From Novosphingobium sp. HII-3 (GTDB lineage: Bacteria; Pseudomonadota; Alphaproteobacteria; Sphingomonadales; Sphingomonadaceae): DNA of 64,000 bases. The DNA is taken from assembly GCF_002916655.1 (NCBI RefSeq), contig NZ_PPSM01000014.1:310001-374000 (forward strand). Direction: 5' to 3'. The notes under the pieces were generated by a model. It saw nothing but the letters and a program-made list of their open reading frames with translations. It did no database searches and was not told the DNA's origin. Below are positions 7,344 to 16,231 of the stretch, piece after piece. Made by a program: the position numbers and the translations under genes. Positions within the stretch are counted from its first letter, which is position 1, and each line of letters starts with the position of its first letter.

Positions 7344-8867
7344 ATGTCGAACACGTCTGCAGGACACCCATCCGTGAGTCCCATGGCCGAAGGTATGAAC
7401 TTGAACAGGAAGTCGAAGGCAGTGCGAGTGGCGATGGAAGAGGATCAGGAAGCCGTAAACCTGGCGGCGGACTGGGCTGACATCAGTCAGGGTCTCCGCA
7501 AGGATCTTGGCCAGCAGGCGCATAGCCAGTGGATCAAGCCGATTCAGCCGGGCAACTGGTGCAAGGAAACCGGTACGCTGGACCTCTACCTGCCGACGGA
7601 GTTCTCCGCGAACTGGGTGAACGACCGGTTTGCGGATCGCCTCTCGCTCGCCTGGAAGATCGCGCGTCCCGACGTGCGGCACGTGCGCATCCTTGTCCAC
7701 CCGGGTCGCCGTCAGCTTCCCGAACTGCGCCTTGGCAGCGGCGGTCGCCCGGCGAGCGCCCCGGCCAACGATTCGGCCGCTGGCGTGGCGGATCCGCTTT
7801 CGGTGGCGCTTGCCGGCGAATCGTTCGCCTCGCTGGGGCAGGGCCCGGCCGGCATCGATGCCTCGCAGACCTTCTCGAGCTTCGTGACCGGCGCCTCGAA
7901 CGTGCTGGCGTGCAATGCAGCGCAGCGCATGGCCGCGACGGAGACGCCGCAGTTCTCGCCGTTGTACCTCAAGGCGGCCACCGGGCAGGGCAAGACGCAC
8001 CTTCTTCACGCGATCGGCCATGCCTATCTCGCCGCTCATCCGCATGCGCGGATCTTCTACTGCTCGGCCGAGCGTTTCATGGTCGAGTTCGTGCAGGCCC
8101 TTCGCCAAAACCAGATGATCGAGTTCAAGGCGCGACTGCGCGGCTTCGACCTCCTTCTGGTCGACGACATCCAGTTCATCATCGGCAAGGCTTCCGCGCA
8201 GGAAGAGCTGCTCTACACGATCGACGCCCTCTTGCAGGAAGGCAAGCGACTGGTGTTCGCCGCCGACCGTGCGCCCCAGGCACTCGACGGCGTCGAGCCG
8301 CGCCTGCTCTCGCGCCTGTCGATGGGCCTCGTCGCCGACATCCAGCCGGCTGACATCGAACTGCGCCGTTCGATCCTTGAGAACCGCCTGCAGCGCTTCG
8401 CCTCCATCGAGGTGCCGGCCGATGTGATCGAATTCCTGGCGCGCACGATCAACCGCAATGTTCGCGAACTGGTCGGCGGCCTCAACAAGCTGATCGCCTA
8501 TGCGCAGCTGACCGGTCAGGCCGTGTCGCTCCAGCTCGCCGAAGAGCAGCTGACCGATATCCTGTCCGCGAACCGCCGCCGTATCACGATCGACGAAATC
8601 CAGCGCACCGTCTGCCAGTTCTACCGTATCGATCGTACGGAGATGAGTTCGAAGCGGCGCGCTCGCGCCGTGGTTCGTCCCCGACAGGTCGCGATGTATC
8701 TCGCCAAGGTGCTGACGCCGCGTTCCTACCCCGAGATCGGCCGCAAGTTCGGCGGCCGGGATCACTCCACCGTCATCCACGCCGTCCGCCTCATCGAGGA
8801 ACTGCGTACGCGCGATGCGGATATGGACGGGGACGTCCGTTCGCTCCTGCGCCAGCTGGAGAGCTGA
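7344..8867 (+). CDS. dnaA: Chromosomal replication initiator protein DnaA
   Basis: DnaA binds the replication origin and, with ATP, opens it and loads the helicase. The 507-residue product has an N-terminal helicase-interaction domain (about 30-110), a linker rich in Ala/Gly/Pro, and an AAA+ domain. In that domain the Walker A is ATGQGKTH (about 211-218; most DnaA have GxGLGKTH, so the Gln is a deviation) and the Walker B is LLLVDDIQF (about 270-278). The C-terminal DNA-binding domain carries RPRQVAMYLAK (from about 445) and GGRDHSTVIHA, the DnaA-box recognition signature. A GGGGG stretch precedes the chosen ATG; later in-frame ATGs at 7383 and 7434 are alternatives. Confidence 0.97.
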   Translation: MSNTSAGHPSVSPMAEGMNLNRKSKAVRVAMEEDQEAVNLAADWADISQGLRKDLGQQAHSQWIKPIQPGNWCKETGTLDLYLPTEFSANWVNDRFADRLSLAWKIARPDVRHVRILVHPGRRQLPELRLGSGGRPASAPANDSAAGVADPLSVALAGESFASLGQGPAGIDASQTFSSFVTGASNVLACNAAQRMAATETPQFSPLYLKAATGQGKTHLLHAIGHAYLAAHPHARIFYCSAERFMVEFVQALRQNQMIEFKARLRGFDLLLVDDIQFIIGKASAQEELLYTIDALLQEGKRLVFAADRAPQALDGVEPRLLSRLSMGLVADIQPADIELRRSILENRLQRFASIEVPADVIEFLARTINRNVRELVGGLNKLIAYAQLTGQAVSLQLAEEQLTDILSANRRRITIDEIQRTVCQFYRIDRTEMSSKRRARAVVRPRQVAMYLAKVLTPRSYPEIGRKFGGRDHSTVIHAVRLIEELRTRDADMDGDVRSLLRQLES

Positions 8868-9054
8868 TCGCGTTTTCCCCTGTTCTGCCGGTTGATCGGC
8901 AGGCTTTCCACGAGATTATCAACAGGGGTCGGGCATGCGCTCGGCCCCTGTCTGTCTTCTCGCCTGAGCGGACCTCATGTCGTGGCGCAGGGAGCGCGTG
9001 GCGGCGATGGTTTGCGGCTTCACCGGGCCTCGTCCTTCCTGTAACCGCGGGACG

Positions 9055-9459
9055 ATGAACCCTGCCTCCTTTTCACAAGCCGCGCTTCGCGGTATCCGCG
9101 GTCGCTGCCCCCGCTGTGGTGAGGGGCGGCTGTTCCGCAAGTGGCTGAAGCCGCAGACGCAATGCTCCGCCTGCGCACTGGATCTTCTCCCGCAACGGGC
9201 GGACGACTTCCCTGCCTATATCGCGATGATCGTCACCGGGCATTTCATGGCGCCTCTGATTATCGCGCTGGCTGTCGATTACGAGTTGGGGCCTGTCGCC
9301 ATGCTTGCCATCGCCGTGCCGCTGGCCATCGTCATGATGCTGGGCATGCTGCAGCCCGCCAAGGGCGGGGTGATCGCAACCCAATGGTGGTTCGGGATGC
9401 ACGGCTTTGTTCGCGAGCGCCTCCCGGAAGCGCCTTCACAGGATGAGAGTTCACGATGA
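9055..9459 (+). CDS. DUF983 family membrane protein
   Basis: The 134-residue product carries a short zinc-ribbon-like start (RGRCPRCGEGRLF, then CSACALDL) followed by two hydrophobic helices (about 60-80 and 83-103) and a short C-terminal tail containing QWWFGMHG. This is the layout of the DUF983 family, common next to cytochrome oxidase genes in alphaproteobacteria but of unknown function. I chose ATG 9055 because the conserved region begins there; an upstream ATG at 8977 would add an unlike 26-residue tail. The stop overlaps the next gene's ATG by four bases, so the two are translationally coupled. Confidence 0.85.
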   Translation: MNPASFSQAALRGIRGRCPRCGEGRLFRKWLKPQTQCSACALDLLPQRADDFPAYIAMIVTGHFMAPLIIALAVDYELGPVAMLAIAVPLAIVMMLGMLQPAKGGVIATQWWFGMHGFVRERLPEAPSQDESSR

Positions 9460-10226
9460 CCCTGACTGCCGCCCGCCTTGACCGCTTCGCGCGACACATC
9501 GTCCTTCCCGAAGTGGGCGGCGCCGGCCAGATCGCCTTGAGCCGTGCTCACGTTGTGCTCGTCGGCTGCGGGGGGATCGGGAGCCCAGCGCTGCAGTACC
9601 TCGCCGCAGCCGGTGTCGGCCGGCTTACCCTGGTGGACGACGACGTGATCGAGGCCAGCAATCTCCAGCGCCAGACCATCTTCGCCACCTCGGACCTCGG
9701 GCGATCCAAGGCGGAAGCGGCGGCCGACTGGGTGAGACGCTTCGATGCGGAACTCAAGGTCGAGGCCGTCCGGGCAAGAGTGGATACGGTCAACGCGACG
9801 GACCTTGTCGGCGCTGCCGATCTCGTAATCGACGGCTGTGACAACTTCGCGACGCGGCTCGCCGTGTCCGATGCCTGCGTAGCGACGGGTGTCCCTCTGA
9901 CCACGGCGGCAATCGGCCGCTTCCAGGGACAGGTCGCCAACTTCGCCGGGCATCTGGCGGACCAGCCCTGCTATCGCTGTTTCGTTGGCGACGCCTTCGA
10001 TGCTGCCGATTGCGACACCTGCGCGGCCGATGGAGTGCTGGGCGCCATGGTGGGCATGGTCGGCACTTTCGCAGCCATGCACGCCATGCGCGTGCTGCTG
10101 GAAGGCCATGCCGCGCTGGGCGTGCCGCAGTTCGGTACATTGCACCTTATTGACGGCATGGCGCCTTCGATGCGCAGCCTCAAGATCGCCAAGGATCCCG
10201 CCTGCAAGGGTTGCAAGCTCCGATAG
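9456..10226 (+). CDS. HesA/MoeB/ThiF-family adenylyltransferase (E1-like)
   Basis: Enzymes of this family adenylate the C-terminal glycine of small ubiquitin-like sulfur carriers such as MoaD or ThiS. The 256-residue chain has the nucleotide-binding loop VGCGGIGS (36-43), the metal-site segment DDDVIEASNLQRQ (61-73) and two Cys pairs, CYRC and C-terminal CKGC, that bind structural zinc. A conserved Cys in the CDTCAADGVLG segment is a candidate for the acyl-transfer Cys. No rhodanese domain follows, unlike MoeZ/MOCS3. Sulfur-carrier specificity (molybdopterin or thiamine) cannot be decided from the sequence, so I give no symbol. It overlaps the DUF983 gene by four bases. Confidence 0.9.
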   Translation: MTLTAARLDRFARHIVLPEVGGAGQIALSRAHVVLVGCGGIGSPALQYLAAAGVGRLTLVDDDVIEASNLQRQTIFATSDLGRSKAEAAADWVRRFDAELKVEAVRARVDTVNATDLVGAADLVIDGCDNFATRLAVSDACVATGVPLTTAAIGRFQGQVANFAGHLADQPCYRCFVGDAFDAADCDTCAADGVLGAMVGMVGTFAAMHAMRVLLEGHAALGVPQFGTLHLIDGMAPSMRSLKIAKDPACKGCKLR

Positions 10227-10240
10227 GCGGGCTGGCAGCA

Positions 10241-10951
10241 TCAGCCGCGCGGGGCGGCGAGAACCTCCTCGACCCACTCCGGCACCAGGCGGGTGGCGGG
10301 GCCATGGCGAGCGGCGTCGAACCATGCGGTGCCCTGGCTGGGTTCCAGGTTGAGTTCCAGCGTCCGCGCGCCGAGTTCCCTTGCGTTGCGAACAAAGCCG
10401 GCTGCGGGATAGACCGCGCCCGAGGTGCCGATCGAGACGAACAGGTCCGCCTCGCGCAGCGCGGCGAAGATCTCGTCCATCCGGTAGGGCATCTCGCCGA
10501 ACCACACCACGTCAGGGCGCAGCGCTCTTTCTCCGCAGCGGGGGCAGGGCGGGCGGTCGATCAGCGATCCGGTCCAGCGCGACCGCACGTCGCAGGCGAG
10601 GCACCAGGCGTTGAGATGTTCGCCATGCATGTGCAGCACCCGCTTCGCCCCGGCGCGCTCGTGAAGATCGTCCACGTTCTGCGTGACGATGAGCAACTCG
10701 CCCGGCCATTCGCGGTCGAGCCTCGCCAGCGCGACGTGCGCGGCATTGGGCTCCTTGGTCTGGATGGCCGCACGGCGCATGTCGTAGAAGCGAAATACGA
10801 GATCTGGATCGCGCACGAAGGCTTCAGGCGTGGCGACGTCTTCCACCCGGTGCTGTTCCCACAGGCCGCCGGCGTCACGGAAGGTGTCGATACCGCTTTC
10901 GGCGGAAACGCCGGCTCCGGTGAGGATGACGATGTTGCGGATTGCAGCCAA
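10241..10951 (-). CDS. cobB: NAD-dependent protein deacylase, Sir2/CobB family
   Basis: Sirtuins use NAD to remove acyl groups from lysines of target proteins. The 236-residue chain has the NAD-binding GAGVSAESGIDTFRD (12-26), the TQNVDDLHERAG loop, a catalytic His in HMHGE (near 110) and a four-Cys zinc site (CLAC and CPRC). PDVVWFGEMP and the SIGTSGAVYPA segment complete the family pattern. Residues resembling the class III Tyr-Arg pair that selects succinyl-lysine (FYDMRRAAI) are visible, so desuccinylase as well as deacetylase activity is likely. It converges with the E1-like gene and has 14 bases between stops. Confidence 0.95.
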   Translation of the reverse strand: MAAIRNIVILTGAGVSAESGIDTFRDAGGLWEQHRVEDVATPEAFVRDPDLVFRFYDMRRAAIQTKEPNAAHVALARLDREWPGELLIVTQNVDDLHERAGAKRVLHMHGEHLNAWCLACDVRSRWTGSLIDRPPCPRCGERALRPDVVWFGEMPYRMDEIFAALREADLFVSIGTSGAVYPAAGFVRNARELGARTLELNLEPSQGTAWFDAARHGPATRLVPEWVEEVLAAPRG

Positions 10952-11076
10952 GACTTAGCCTTTCTCCTCAGCCCGAACTTGTTTCAAGGGCCATTGTGCG
11001 CCATTCGCGGCGGTAAGATTGAGGCACGAGCGCTGCTGAAACAAGGGTAGCGTGAGGTGCCGACGGAGAAGTGAAC

Positions 11077-11805
11077 GTGGCACGGATTGGAATCATCGGC
11101 AGTCAGGGGCGCATGGGTCAGGCGATCGCCGCGGCCATCGGCGAGGCGGGCGAGCAGTTCGCGGGCGGCGTCGACAAGGGGGAGGACGTCTCCTCCATCA
11201 CGCGGGCGGCCGACGTGCTGATCGACTTTTCCAGTCCCGCCGCGCTGGAGGGCAACCTCGATGCCGCGATGGCGGCGGGCCTGCCCATCGTCATCGGCAC
11301 CACCGGTCTTGAAGAGCGCCACCACTGGCTGATCGATACCGCGGCTCAGACGATCCCGGTGCTGCAGACCGGCAACACCTCGCTCGGCGTCACCCTGCTG
11401 GCGCATCTGGTGCGCGAGGCGGCCGCGCGGCTTGGCGACGACTGGGACATCGAGATCGTGGAGACGCATCACCGCATGAAGGTGGACGCGCCTTCGGGCA
11501 CCGCACTCCTGCTGGGCGAGGCGGCCGCGAACGGGCGCGAGGTTTCGCTGGCGGATCATGCGGTTCGCGGGCGGGACGGCATCACCGGTCGCCGGGAGGC
11601 GGGCACGATCGGGTTCGCGGCACTGCGGGGCGGCTCGGTGGCAGGCGATCACACCGTTCATTTCCTGGCTGACAACGAGCGGCTCTCGTTCTCGCACCTG
11701 GCGGAGAACCGGGGCATCTTCGCCAAGGGCGCCGTCCGGGCCGCGCAGTGGCTCATGGGAAAGCAGCCCGGCCGCTACACCATGCCCGAGGTCCTTGGCC
11801 TCTAG
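11077..11805 (+). CDS. dapB: 4-hydroxy-tetrahydrodipicolinate reductase
   Basis: DapB makes tetrahydrodipicolinate with NAD(P)H in the lysine and diaminopimelate pathway. The product has the dinucleotide-binding GIIGSQGRMG at its start, GTTGLEE in the middle and the catalytic segment HHRMKVDAPSGTA from about residue 131, with His and Lys at the expected places. I chose GTG 11077 because GGAG lies 8 bases upstream; an adjacent GTG at 11071 has only a 2-base spacing to the same site. The length (242) is slightly short of E. coli DapB (273), as in other alphaproteobacteria. nth begins 10 bases after its stop. dapE, later in the same pathway, lies 2.6 kb away on the other strand. Confidence 0.96.
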   Translation: MARIGIIGSQGRMGQAIAAAIGEAGEQFAGGVDKGEDVSSITRAADVLIDFSSPAALEGNLDAAMAAGLPIVIGTTGLEERHHWLIDTAAQTIPVLQTGNTSLGVTLLAHLVREAAARLGDDWDIEIVETHHRMKVDAPSGTALLLGEAAANGREVSLADHAVRGRDGITGRREAGTIGFAALRGGSVAGDHTVHFLADNERLSFSHLAENRGIFAKGAVRAAQWLMGKQPGRYTMPEVLGL

Positions 11806-11815
11806 GAGCGGGGCG

Positions 11816-12475
11816 TTGAAAAAGGACCAGATCTTCGAGTTCTTTCGCCGTCTTGCCGAAGCCAACCCGGCGCCCGAAACGGAGCTCGAATTCGGCAACA
11901 CCTACCAGTTGCTGGTCGCGGTGACGCTGTCGGCGCAGGCAACGGACGTGGGCGTGAACAAGGCGACGCGTGCGCTGTTCCGCGAAGTGCGCACGCCGGC
12001 CGAGATGGTCGCCCTTGGGGAGGAGGGGCTGAAGGAGCACATCAAGACGATCGGCCTGTTCAACACCAAGGCGAAGAACGTCATCGCGCTCTCGCAAATA
12101 CTGGTCGACCGGTACGGCGGAGAGGTTCCGGCTGACAGGGACGCCATGGTCGAGCTTCCCGGTGTCGGTCGCAAGACGGCAAACGTCGTGATGAACTGCG
12201 CCTTCGGGGCGGAAACCTTCGCGGTCGATACGCATATCTTCCGCGTCGGAAACCGGACCGGGCTGGCGAAGGGCAAGACGCCGCTCGCTGTCGAGAAGCA
12301 GCTCGAGAAGAAGGTGCCGCAGCCGTTCCGGGTGGGCGCCCATCACTGGCTGATCCTGCACGGGCGCTACATCTGCAAGGCCCGGACGCCGGAATGCTGG
12401 CGCTGTCCGGTGGTGGACCTCTGCGGCTTCCGGGACAAGGTCCTGAGCAAGGGCGCGAAGAAGGCTGCAGCCTGA
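11816..12475 (+). CDS. nth: Endonuclease III
   Basis: Nth removes oxidised pyrimidines from DNA and cuts the abasic site. From a TTG start at 11816, with AGGAG 7 bases upstream, the protein is 219 residues and its key positions fall at the E. coli numbers: Lys120 in the helix-hairpin-helix LPGVGRKTANVV, Asp138 in VDTHIFRV and the 4Fe-4S cluster Cys187, 194, 197 and 203 (C-x6-C-x2-C-x5-C). That agreement supports the TTG start. The frame stays open far upstream through dapB but that part is not Nth. It is probably co-transcribed with dapB, with 10 bases between them. Confidence 0.96.
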   Translation: MKKDQIFEFFRRLAEANPAPETELEFGNTYQLLVAVTLSAQATDVGVNKATRALFREVRTPAEMVALGEEGLKEHIKTIGLFNTKAKNVIALSQILVDRYGGEVPADRDAMVELPGVGRKTANVVMNCAFGAETFAVDTHIFRVGNRTGLAKGKTPLAVEKQLEKKVPQPFRVGAHHWLILHGRYICKARTPECWRCPVVDLCGFRDKVLSKGAKKAAA

Positions 12476-12556
12476 GGTCTTCGTCTCCTTGACAAGGCGG
12501 GCGTTCCGGGAGCCAATCGGCCTGCCGGATCGTTCGCGCAGCGAGAGGAGAGAACC

Positions 12557-12952
12557 ATGAAGCAGCCTGCCGCCGTGATGCTGGCACTAAGCGCAGCCGC
12601 CCTTGCCGCCTGTACGCCGGAGGGCCCCCGGGACACGCCTCCTCCTAGCCCGGCCGCGCAGGCCCTCGGACCGGCCGAGGACTGCCTTCCCCTTCACCAG
12701 TTCAGCAACACGCGGATCCGCGATGACCGCACGATTGACTTCATCAGCGGGACCGGGAGCCGGGTCTGGCGGGTGACGCTGCCGAACACCTGCAACGGGC
12801 TGAAGGCGGCCGACACCTTCACCTACGAGACCTCGCTGACGCAGTTGTGCCGTCAGGACATCATCTACCCGCTGCAGCAGTTCGGCGGTTCGTGGCAGCG
12901 CATGGGGGGCTGCGGCATGGGCCCGTTCGTGCCGGTGAAGCTGGAGAAGTAA
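12557..12952 (+). CDS. Small lipoprotein of unknown function
   Basis: The 131-residue product has a lipoprotein signal peptide with the lipobox LAAC and lipidated Cys19, then a Pro-rich linker and a compact domain of about 90 residues. That domain contains CLPLHQFSNTRIRDDRTIDF, four Cys besides Cys19, and ends at VKLEK. It resembles the DUF6491 type of small proteobacterial lipoproteins, but I am not certain of that assignment. The absence of an Asp at +2 suggests outer-membrane sorting. A good AGAGGAGAG ribosome-binding site precedes the ATG, and TTGACA at 12489-12494 may be its -35. Confidence 0.75.
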   Translation: MKQPAAVMLALSAAALAACTPEGPRDTPPPSPAAQALGPAEDCLPLHQFSNTRIRDDRTIDFISGTGSRVWRVTLPNTCNGLKAADTFTYETSLTQLCRQDIIYPLQQFGGSWQRMGGCGMGPFVPVKLEK

Positions 12953-12964
12953 GGCGCCGCTCAC

Positions 12965-12985
12965 GCCCCGGACCAGATCCGGGGC
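12965..12985. terminator. Bidirectional hairpin between convergent genes
   Basis: GCCCCGGA (12965-12972) and TCCGGGGC (12978-12985) form a perfect 8-bp stem with a CCAGA loop exactly between the stops of the lipoprotein and symporter genes. No T tract follows on either strand. Hairpins of this shape recur between genes in many alphaproteobacteria. Confidence 0.5.
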
Positions 12986-12989
12986 GGTC

Positions 12990-14309
12990 TCAGCGTTCGT
13001 ACTGCTCGGGATCGATATTGAGGCCCCGGCGGCCGGCGGCGACCGTGTGTGCGGGCGCATGGGGCACGTCCGCGTCGGGATCCATCAGCGGCTGGAGCAT
13101 GCCTTCGCTGCGGGTAATGACGGCGGTTGCCACCGCGTTGCCCACCACGTTGGTGGCCGAGCGGCCCATGTCGAGGAAAGTGTCGACGCCCAGCAGGAGG
13201 GCGATGCCTTCGACCGGCAGCCCGAACTGAGTGAGGGTGGCGGCGATCACCACGAGGCTCGCGCGGGGAACCCCGGCAATGCCCTTGGAACTCACCATCA
13301 GGGTGAGCAGCATCAGGATCTGCGTCATCACCGGCACGTCGATGCCATAGGCCTGCGCGATGAAGATCGCCGCGAAGCTCATGTAGATCATCGAGCCGTC
13401 GAGATTGAAGCTGTAGCCAAGCGGCAGGATGAAGCCCGAGATGCGACGCGGGACGCCGAACCGGTCAAGCTGCTCGAACAGCTTGGGCAGGCTCGCCTCG
13501 GAGGAGGCGGTCGAGAAGCTGAGGAGCAGCGGTTCGCGGATGTAGCGGAACAGGGTGACGATGCGCTTGCCCAGGAACAGCCCGCCGATGCAGAACAGCA
13601 GCACCCACAGCAGGGTCATCGCGAAGTAGAACTCGCCGACCAGCACGCCGTAAGTGACGATGATCCCCAGACCCCGTGTCGCGATCACGCCGGCCAGGGC
13701 GCCGAAGACCGCGAAGGGCGCAAAGCGCATGACGTAGCCGGTGATTTGCAGCATCAGCTGGGCCAGGGCTTCGGCCCCCTGAACGATAGGCGCGCCCTTC
13801 TCGCCGATGGCAGTCAGGCCCACGCCGACGAAGAGCGAGAAGACGAGGATCTGCAGGATGTGGTTCTCGGCCATTGCCTCGAACGGGCTGGCCGGGAAGA
13901 TCTCGAGGATGAAGTGGCGGAGCGTCAGTTCGGCCGTGTGCAGGTCACCGATGTCGGTCGCCGTCTCCAGGCCGACTCCGATGCCCGGCTTGAACAGGTT
14001 CACGAGGATGAGACCGAGCCCGAGCGAGATCAGGCTGGCGGTGATGAACCAGGCGAGCGCCTTGCCGCCGATGCGCCCCAGCGCGGTGCTGTCTCCCATT
14101 CCGGCGATGCCCGTCACGATCGTCGCAAAGACGAGCGGTGCGAGGATCATCTTGATGAGCTTCAGGAAGACGTCCGGCAGCAGCTTGAAGTAATCCGCCC
14201 ACTGGGCGATGCGCGGATCGCCTTCGGGCAGGAGCGCATGGAAGGCCCAGCCCACAACGATGCCGAGCACCATACCCACCATGATAAAGAGCGTCAGCCG
14301 CCTGCCCAT
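12990..14309 (-). CDS. Dicarboxylate/amino acid:cation symporter (DAACS family)
   Basis: A 439-residue inner-membrane secondary transporter of the GltP/DctA family, which takes up C4-dicarboxylates or glutamate/aspartate with H+ or Na+. Eight or more hydrophobic stretches are visible and the family hallmarks are present: FSTASSEASLP (serine-rich re-entrant loop), GYSFNLDGSMIYM (cation site) and SSKGIAGVPRASLVV. The substrate is not decided by these motifs. The last 50 residues are a polar tail containing an acidic/Pro stretch. The gene stands alone, converging with the lipoprotein and 128 bases upstream of dapE's stop. Confidence 0.93.
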   Translation of the reverse strand: MGRRLTLFIMVGMVLGIVVGWAFHALLPEGDPRIAQWADYFKLLPDVFLKLIKMILAPLVFATIVTGIAGMGDSTALGRIGGKALAWFITASLISLGLGLILVNLFKPGIGVGLETATDIGDLHTAELTLRHFILEIFPASPFEAMAENHILQILVFSLFVGVGLTAIGEKGAPIVQGAEALAQLMLQITGYVMRFAPFAVFGALAGVIATRGLGIIVTYGVLVGEFYFAMTLLWVLLFCIGGLFLGKRIVTLFRYIREPLLLSFSTASSEASLPKLFEQLDRFGVPRRISGFILPLGYSFNLDGSMIYMSFAAIFIAQAYGIDVPVMTQILMLLTLMVSSKGIAGVPRASLVVIAATLTQFGLPVEGIALLLGVDTFLDMGRSATNVVGNAVATAVITRSEGMLQPLMDPDADVPHAPAHTVAAGRRGLNIDPEQYER

Positions 14310-14437
14310 TCACACCTCGTAATGAAATTGCCGCGGAACCTAACATCGTGACGCAGGTGGTCAACGACGCCGGACGCGTTTTGCCGGCCCGATCCGCACC
14401 GGGCCGCGATGAACTGCCGTTTTCTGCCGGTCCGATC

Positions 14438-15598
14438 TCAGCCGCCGGCGAGCGCAGCCAGTGTCACGCGGCGGTAGATGCGCGCAAGAGCGTCCAGATC
14501 GGCGATCGCCACGGCTTCGTCGCGCTTGTGCATCGTGGCGTTGCACAGGCCGAACTCGATGACCGGCGACACGTCCTTGAGGAAGCGGGCATCCGACGTG
14601 CCGCCGCTGGTCGACAATTCCGGGTCCACGCCCGTCTCTGCGCGGATCGCCTCCGCCAGCATGGCCGAGAACGCGCCAGGCTGGGTGAGGAAGGCTTCGC
14701 CCGAAACAATGGGACGAGCGCTGCCGCCATGCTTCTGCGCGATGTCCGTCACGCGCCGGGAAAGGCTATCCCCCGTGTGCAGATCGTTGAAGCGAATCGA
14801 GATCCGGGCGCTGGCCCTGGCGGGAATGACGTTGGTGGCGGGATTGCCGCAGGAAACGTCGGTCACTTCCAGGTTGCTGGCCTGGAACCAGTCGGTTCCC
14901 TCGTCGAGGACGAGCGCGTCGAGTTCGGCCAGCATCGCCACAAGTCGCGTGATCGGGTTGTCCGCGAGGTGGGGGTAAGCGACGTGACCCTGCACGCCGT
15001 CGACCTCCAGCCAGATGTTGACCGAGCCGCGGCGGCCGACCTTCATCATGTCGCCCAGCCGGTTCACCGAGGTCGGCTCCCCGACGAGGCAGAGGTCGGG
15101 GATGTCGCCTTTCTGCTTCATCAGGTCGATCAGCGCGAGGGTGCCGTGAAGGGCCGGTCCTTCCTCGTCGCCGGTGATGACGAAGCTGACGGTGCCCGCT
15201 TCGGCCGGAATTTGCGCCACGGCGGCGACCATGGCGGCGATCGAGCCTTTCATGTCGACCGCGCCGCGACCGTAAAGCAGCGCGTTCTCGCCCACGCCGC
15301 GGCGTTCGGGCTGGAAGGGGGCGCTGGTCCACCCTTCGCCCGGCGGTACCACGTCGAGGTGACCGGCGAAGGCGAAGTGGCGTGAGCCCGCCGGACCACG
15401 GCGGATGGCGAAAAGGTTCTCCACCGGCCCGTCCGGCGCTTCGCCCGCAAGGAAGCGCGTCACCTCGAAGCCGAGAGGTGCGAGCTGGCCTTCCAGGCAA
15501 TCGAACACCGGGCCTGTCGCGGGGGTGACGCTGGGACAGGCCATCAGCGCTTCGGCAAGGTCGACGACACTGGGCGCGGTAGGAGTGGTCTGGGACAT
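14438..15598 (-). CDS. dapE: Succinyl-diaminopimelate desuccinylase
   Basis: DapE hydrolyses N-succinyl-LL-diaminopimelate, giving LL-diaminopimelate for lysine and peptidoglycan. The 386-residue M20 metallohydrolase has [14 protein letters not shown] with the first zinc His, [10 protein letters not shown] with the bridging Asp, and ITGDEEGPA with the catalytic Glu pair, then [11 protein letters not shown] and the C-terminal [10 protein letters not shown] with the last zinc His. The start ATG at 15598 gives [10 protein letters not shown]; the frame stays open upstream across msrB's promoter but is unlike the family. msrB is divergent, 133 bases away. Confidence 0.96.
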   Translation of the reverse strand: MSQTTPTAPSVVDLAEALMACPSVTPATGPVFDCLEGQLAPLGFEVTRFLAGEAPDGPVENLFAIRRGPAGSRHFAFAGHLDVVPPGEGWTSAPFQPERRGVGENALLYGRGAVDMKGSIAAMVAAVAQIPAEAGTVSFVITGDEEGPALHGTLALIDLMKQKGDIPDLCLVGEPTSVNRLGDMMKVGRRGSVNIWLEVDGVQGHVAYPHLADNPITRLVAMLAELDALVLDEGTDWFQASNLEVTDVSCGNPATNVIPARASARISIRFNDLHTGDSLSRRVTDIAQKHGGSARPIVSGEAFLTQPGAFSAMLAEAIRAETGVDPELSTSGGTSDARFLKDVSPVIEFGLCNATMHKRDEAVAIADLDALARIYRRVTLAALAGG

Positions 15599-15731
15599 AA
15601 GGCAGGCGCCATCGCAGAAAAGGCGGTTCAACACCATAGCGTCGACCGATCGGGCGATCGATCCGGGGCGGGCGGTCTGGTATCGACGCTCCTGTCTTCC
15701 CATATTGGGACCTCGAAGGAGAGTTTCCCCG

Positions 15732-16130
15732 ATGACCGACAAGATCCATCTCACGGATGCCGAGTGGCGCGAACGCCTTTCGCCCGAACAGTACCACGTC
15801 CTGCGCCAGGCGGGGACGGAGCGGGCCTTCACCGGCAAGTACGACAAGAACAAGCAGGAAGGCCTCTACACCTGCGCCGGATGCGGCGCGCCGCTCTTCG
15901 AATCCGACGCCAAGTACAGCTCCGGCTGCGGCTGGCCCAGCTACACCGCGCCGGTGGCGGATGCGGCGGTCGAGGAGCACCGCGACACCTCGCACGGCAT
16001 GATCCGCACCGAAGTGACCTGCGCGAGGTGCGAAGGGCACCTGGGCCATGTCTTCCCCGACGGTCCGGGGCCGACCGGCCTGCGCTACTGCATCAACAGC
16101 GCCTCGCTGGACTTCCAGCCGAAGGAGTGA
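15732..16130 (+). CDS. msrB: Peptide-methionine (R)-S-oxide reductase
   Basis: MsrB repairs the R-epimer of methionine sulfoxide in proteins. The 132-residue chain has the two zinc Cys pairs C48/C51 (CAGC) and C97/C100 (CARC), the GCGWPSY signature and the catalytic Cys120 in RYCINSAS. There is no obvious resolving Cys, so reduction may rely directly on thioredoxin or another donor. GGAGAG lies close upstream of the ATG. The protein has no signal peptide and is a stand-alone cytoplasmic form, not fused to MsrA. Confidence 0.97.
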   Translation: MTDKIHLTDAEWRERLSPEQYHVLRQAGTERAFTGKYDKNKQEGLYTCAGCGAPLFESDAKYSSGCGWPSYTAPVADAAVEEHRDTSHGMIRTEVTCARCEGHLGHVFPDGPGPTGLRYCINSASLDFQPKE

Positions 16131-16231
16131 TCGCCGCGAACCCGGGGGCATTCACTCCGGGTTACAAATCGGCGTGCAAAGTGTAGGAGCAACCCGACAC
16201 TTCCGTCCTCATTGGGGTTTGCATTCTACCA

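Noticed and set aside
8885-8902. CTGCCG/CGGCAG hairpin after dnaA as a terminator
   Set aside because: Only a 6-bp stem and no T tract.
8911-8930. TTATCAACA after dnaA as a DnaA box and possible origin
   Set aside because: One mismatch from the consensus, alone, and without AT-rich or clustered boxes; not enough for an origin.
13047-14351. Long open frame on the plus strand opposite the dicarboxylate symporter
   Set aside because: It lies wholly antisense to a gene with clear family motifs; its His/Asp/Glu-rich translation is typical of a shadow frame in GC-rich DNA.
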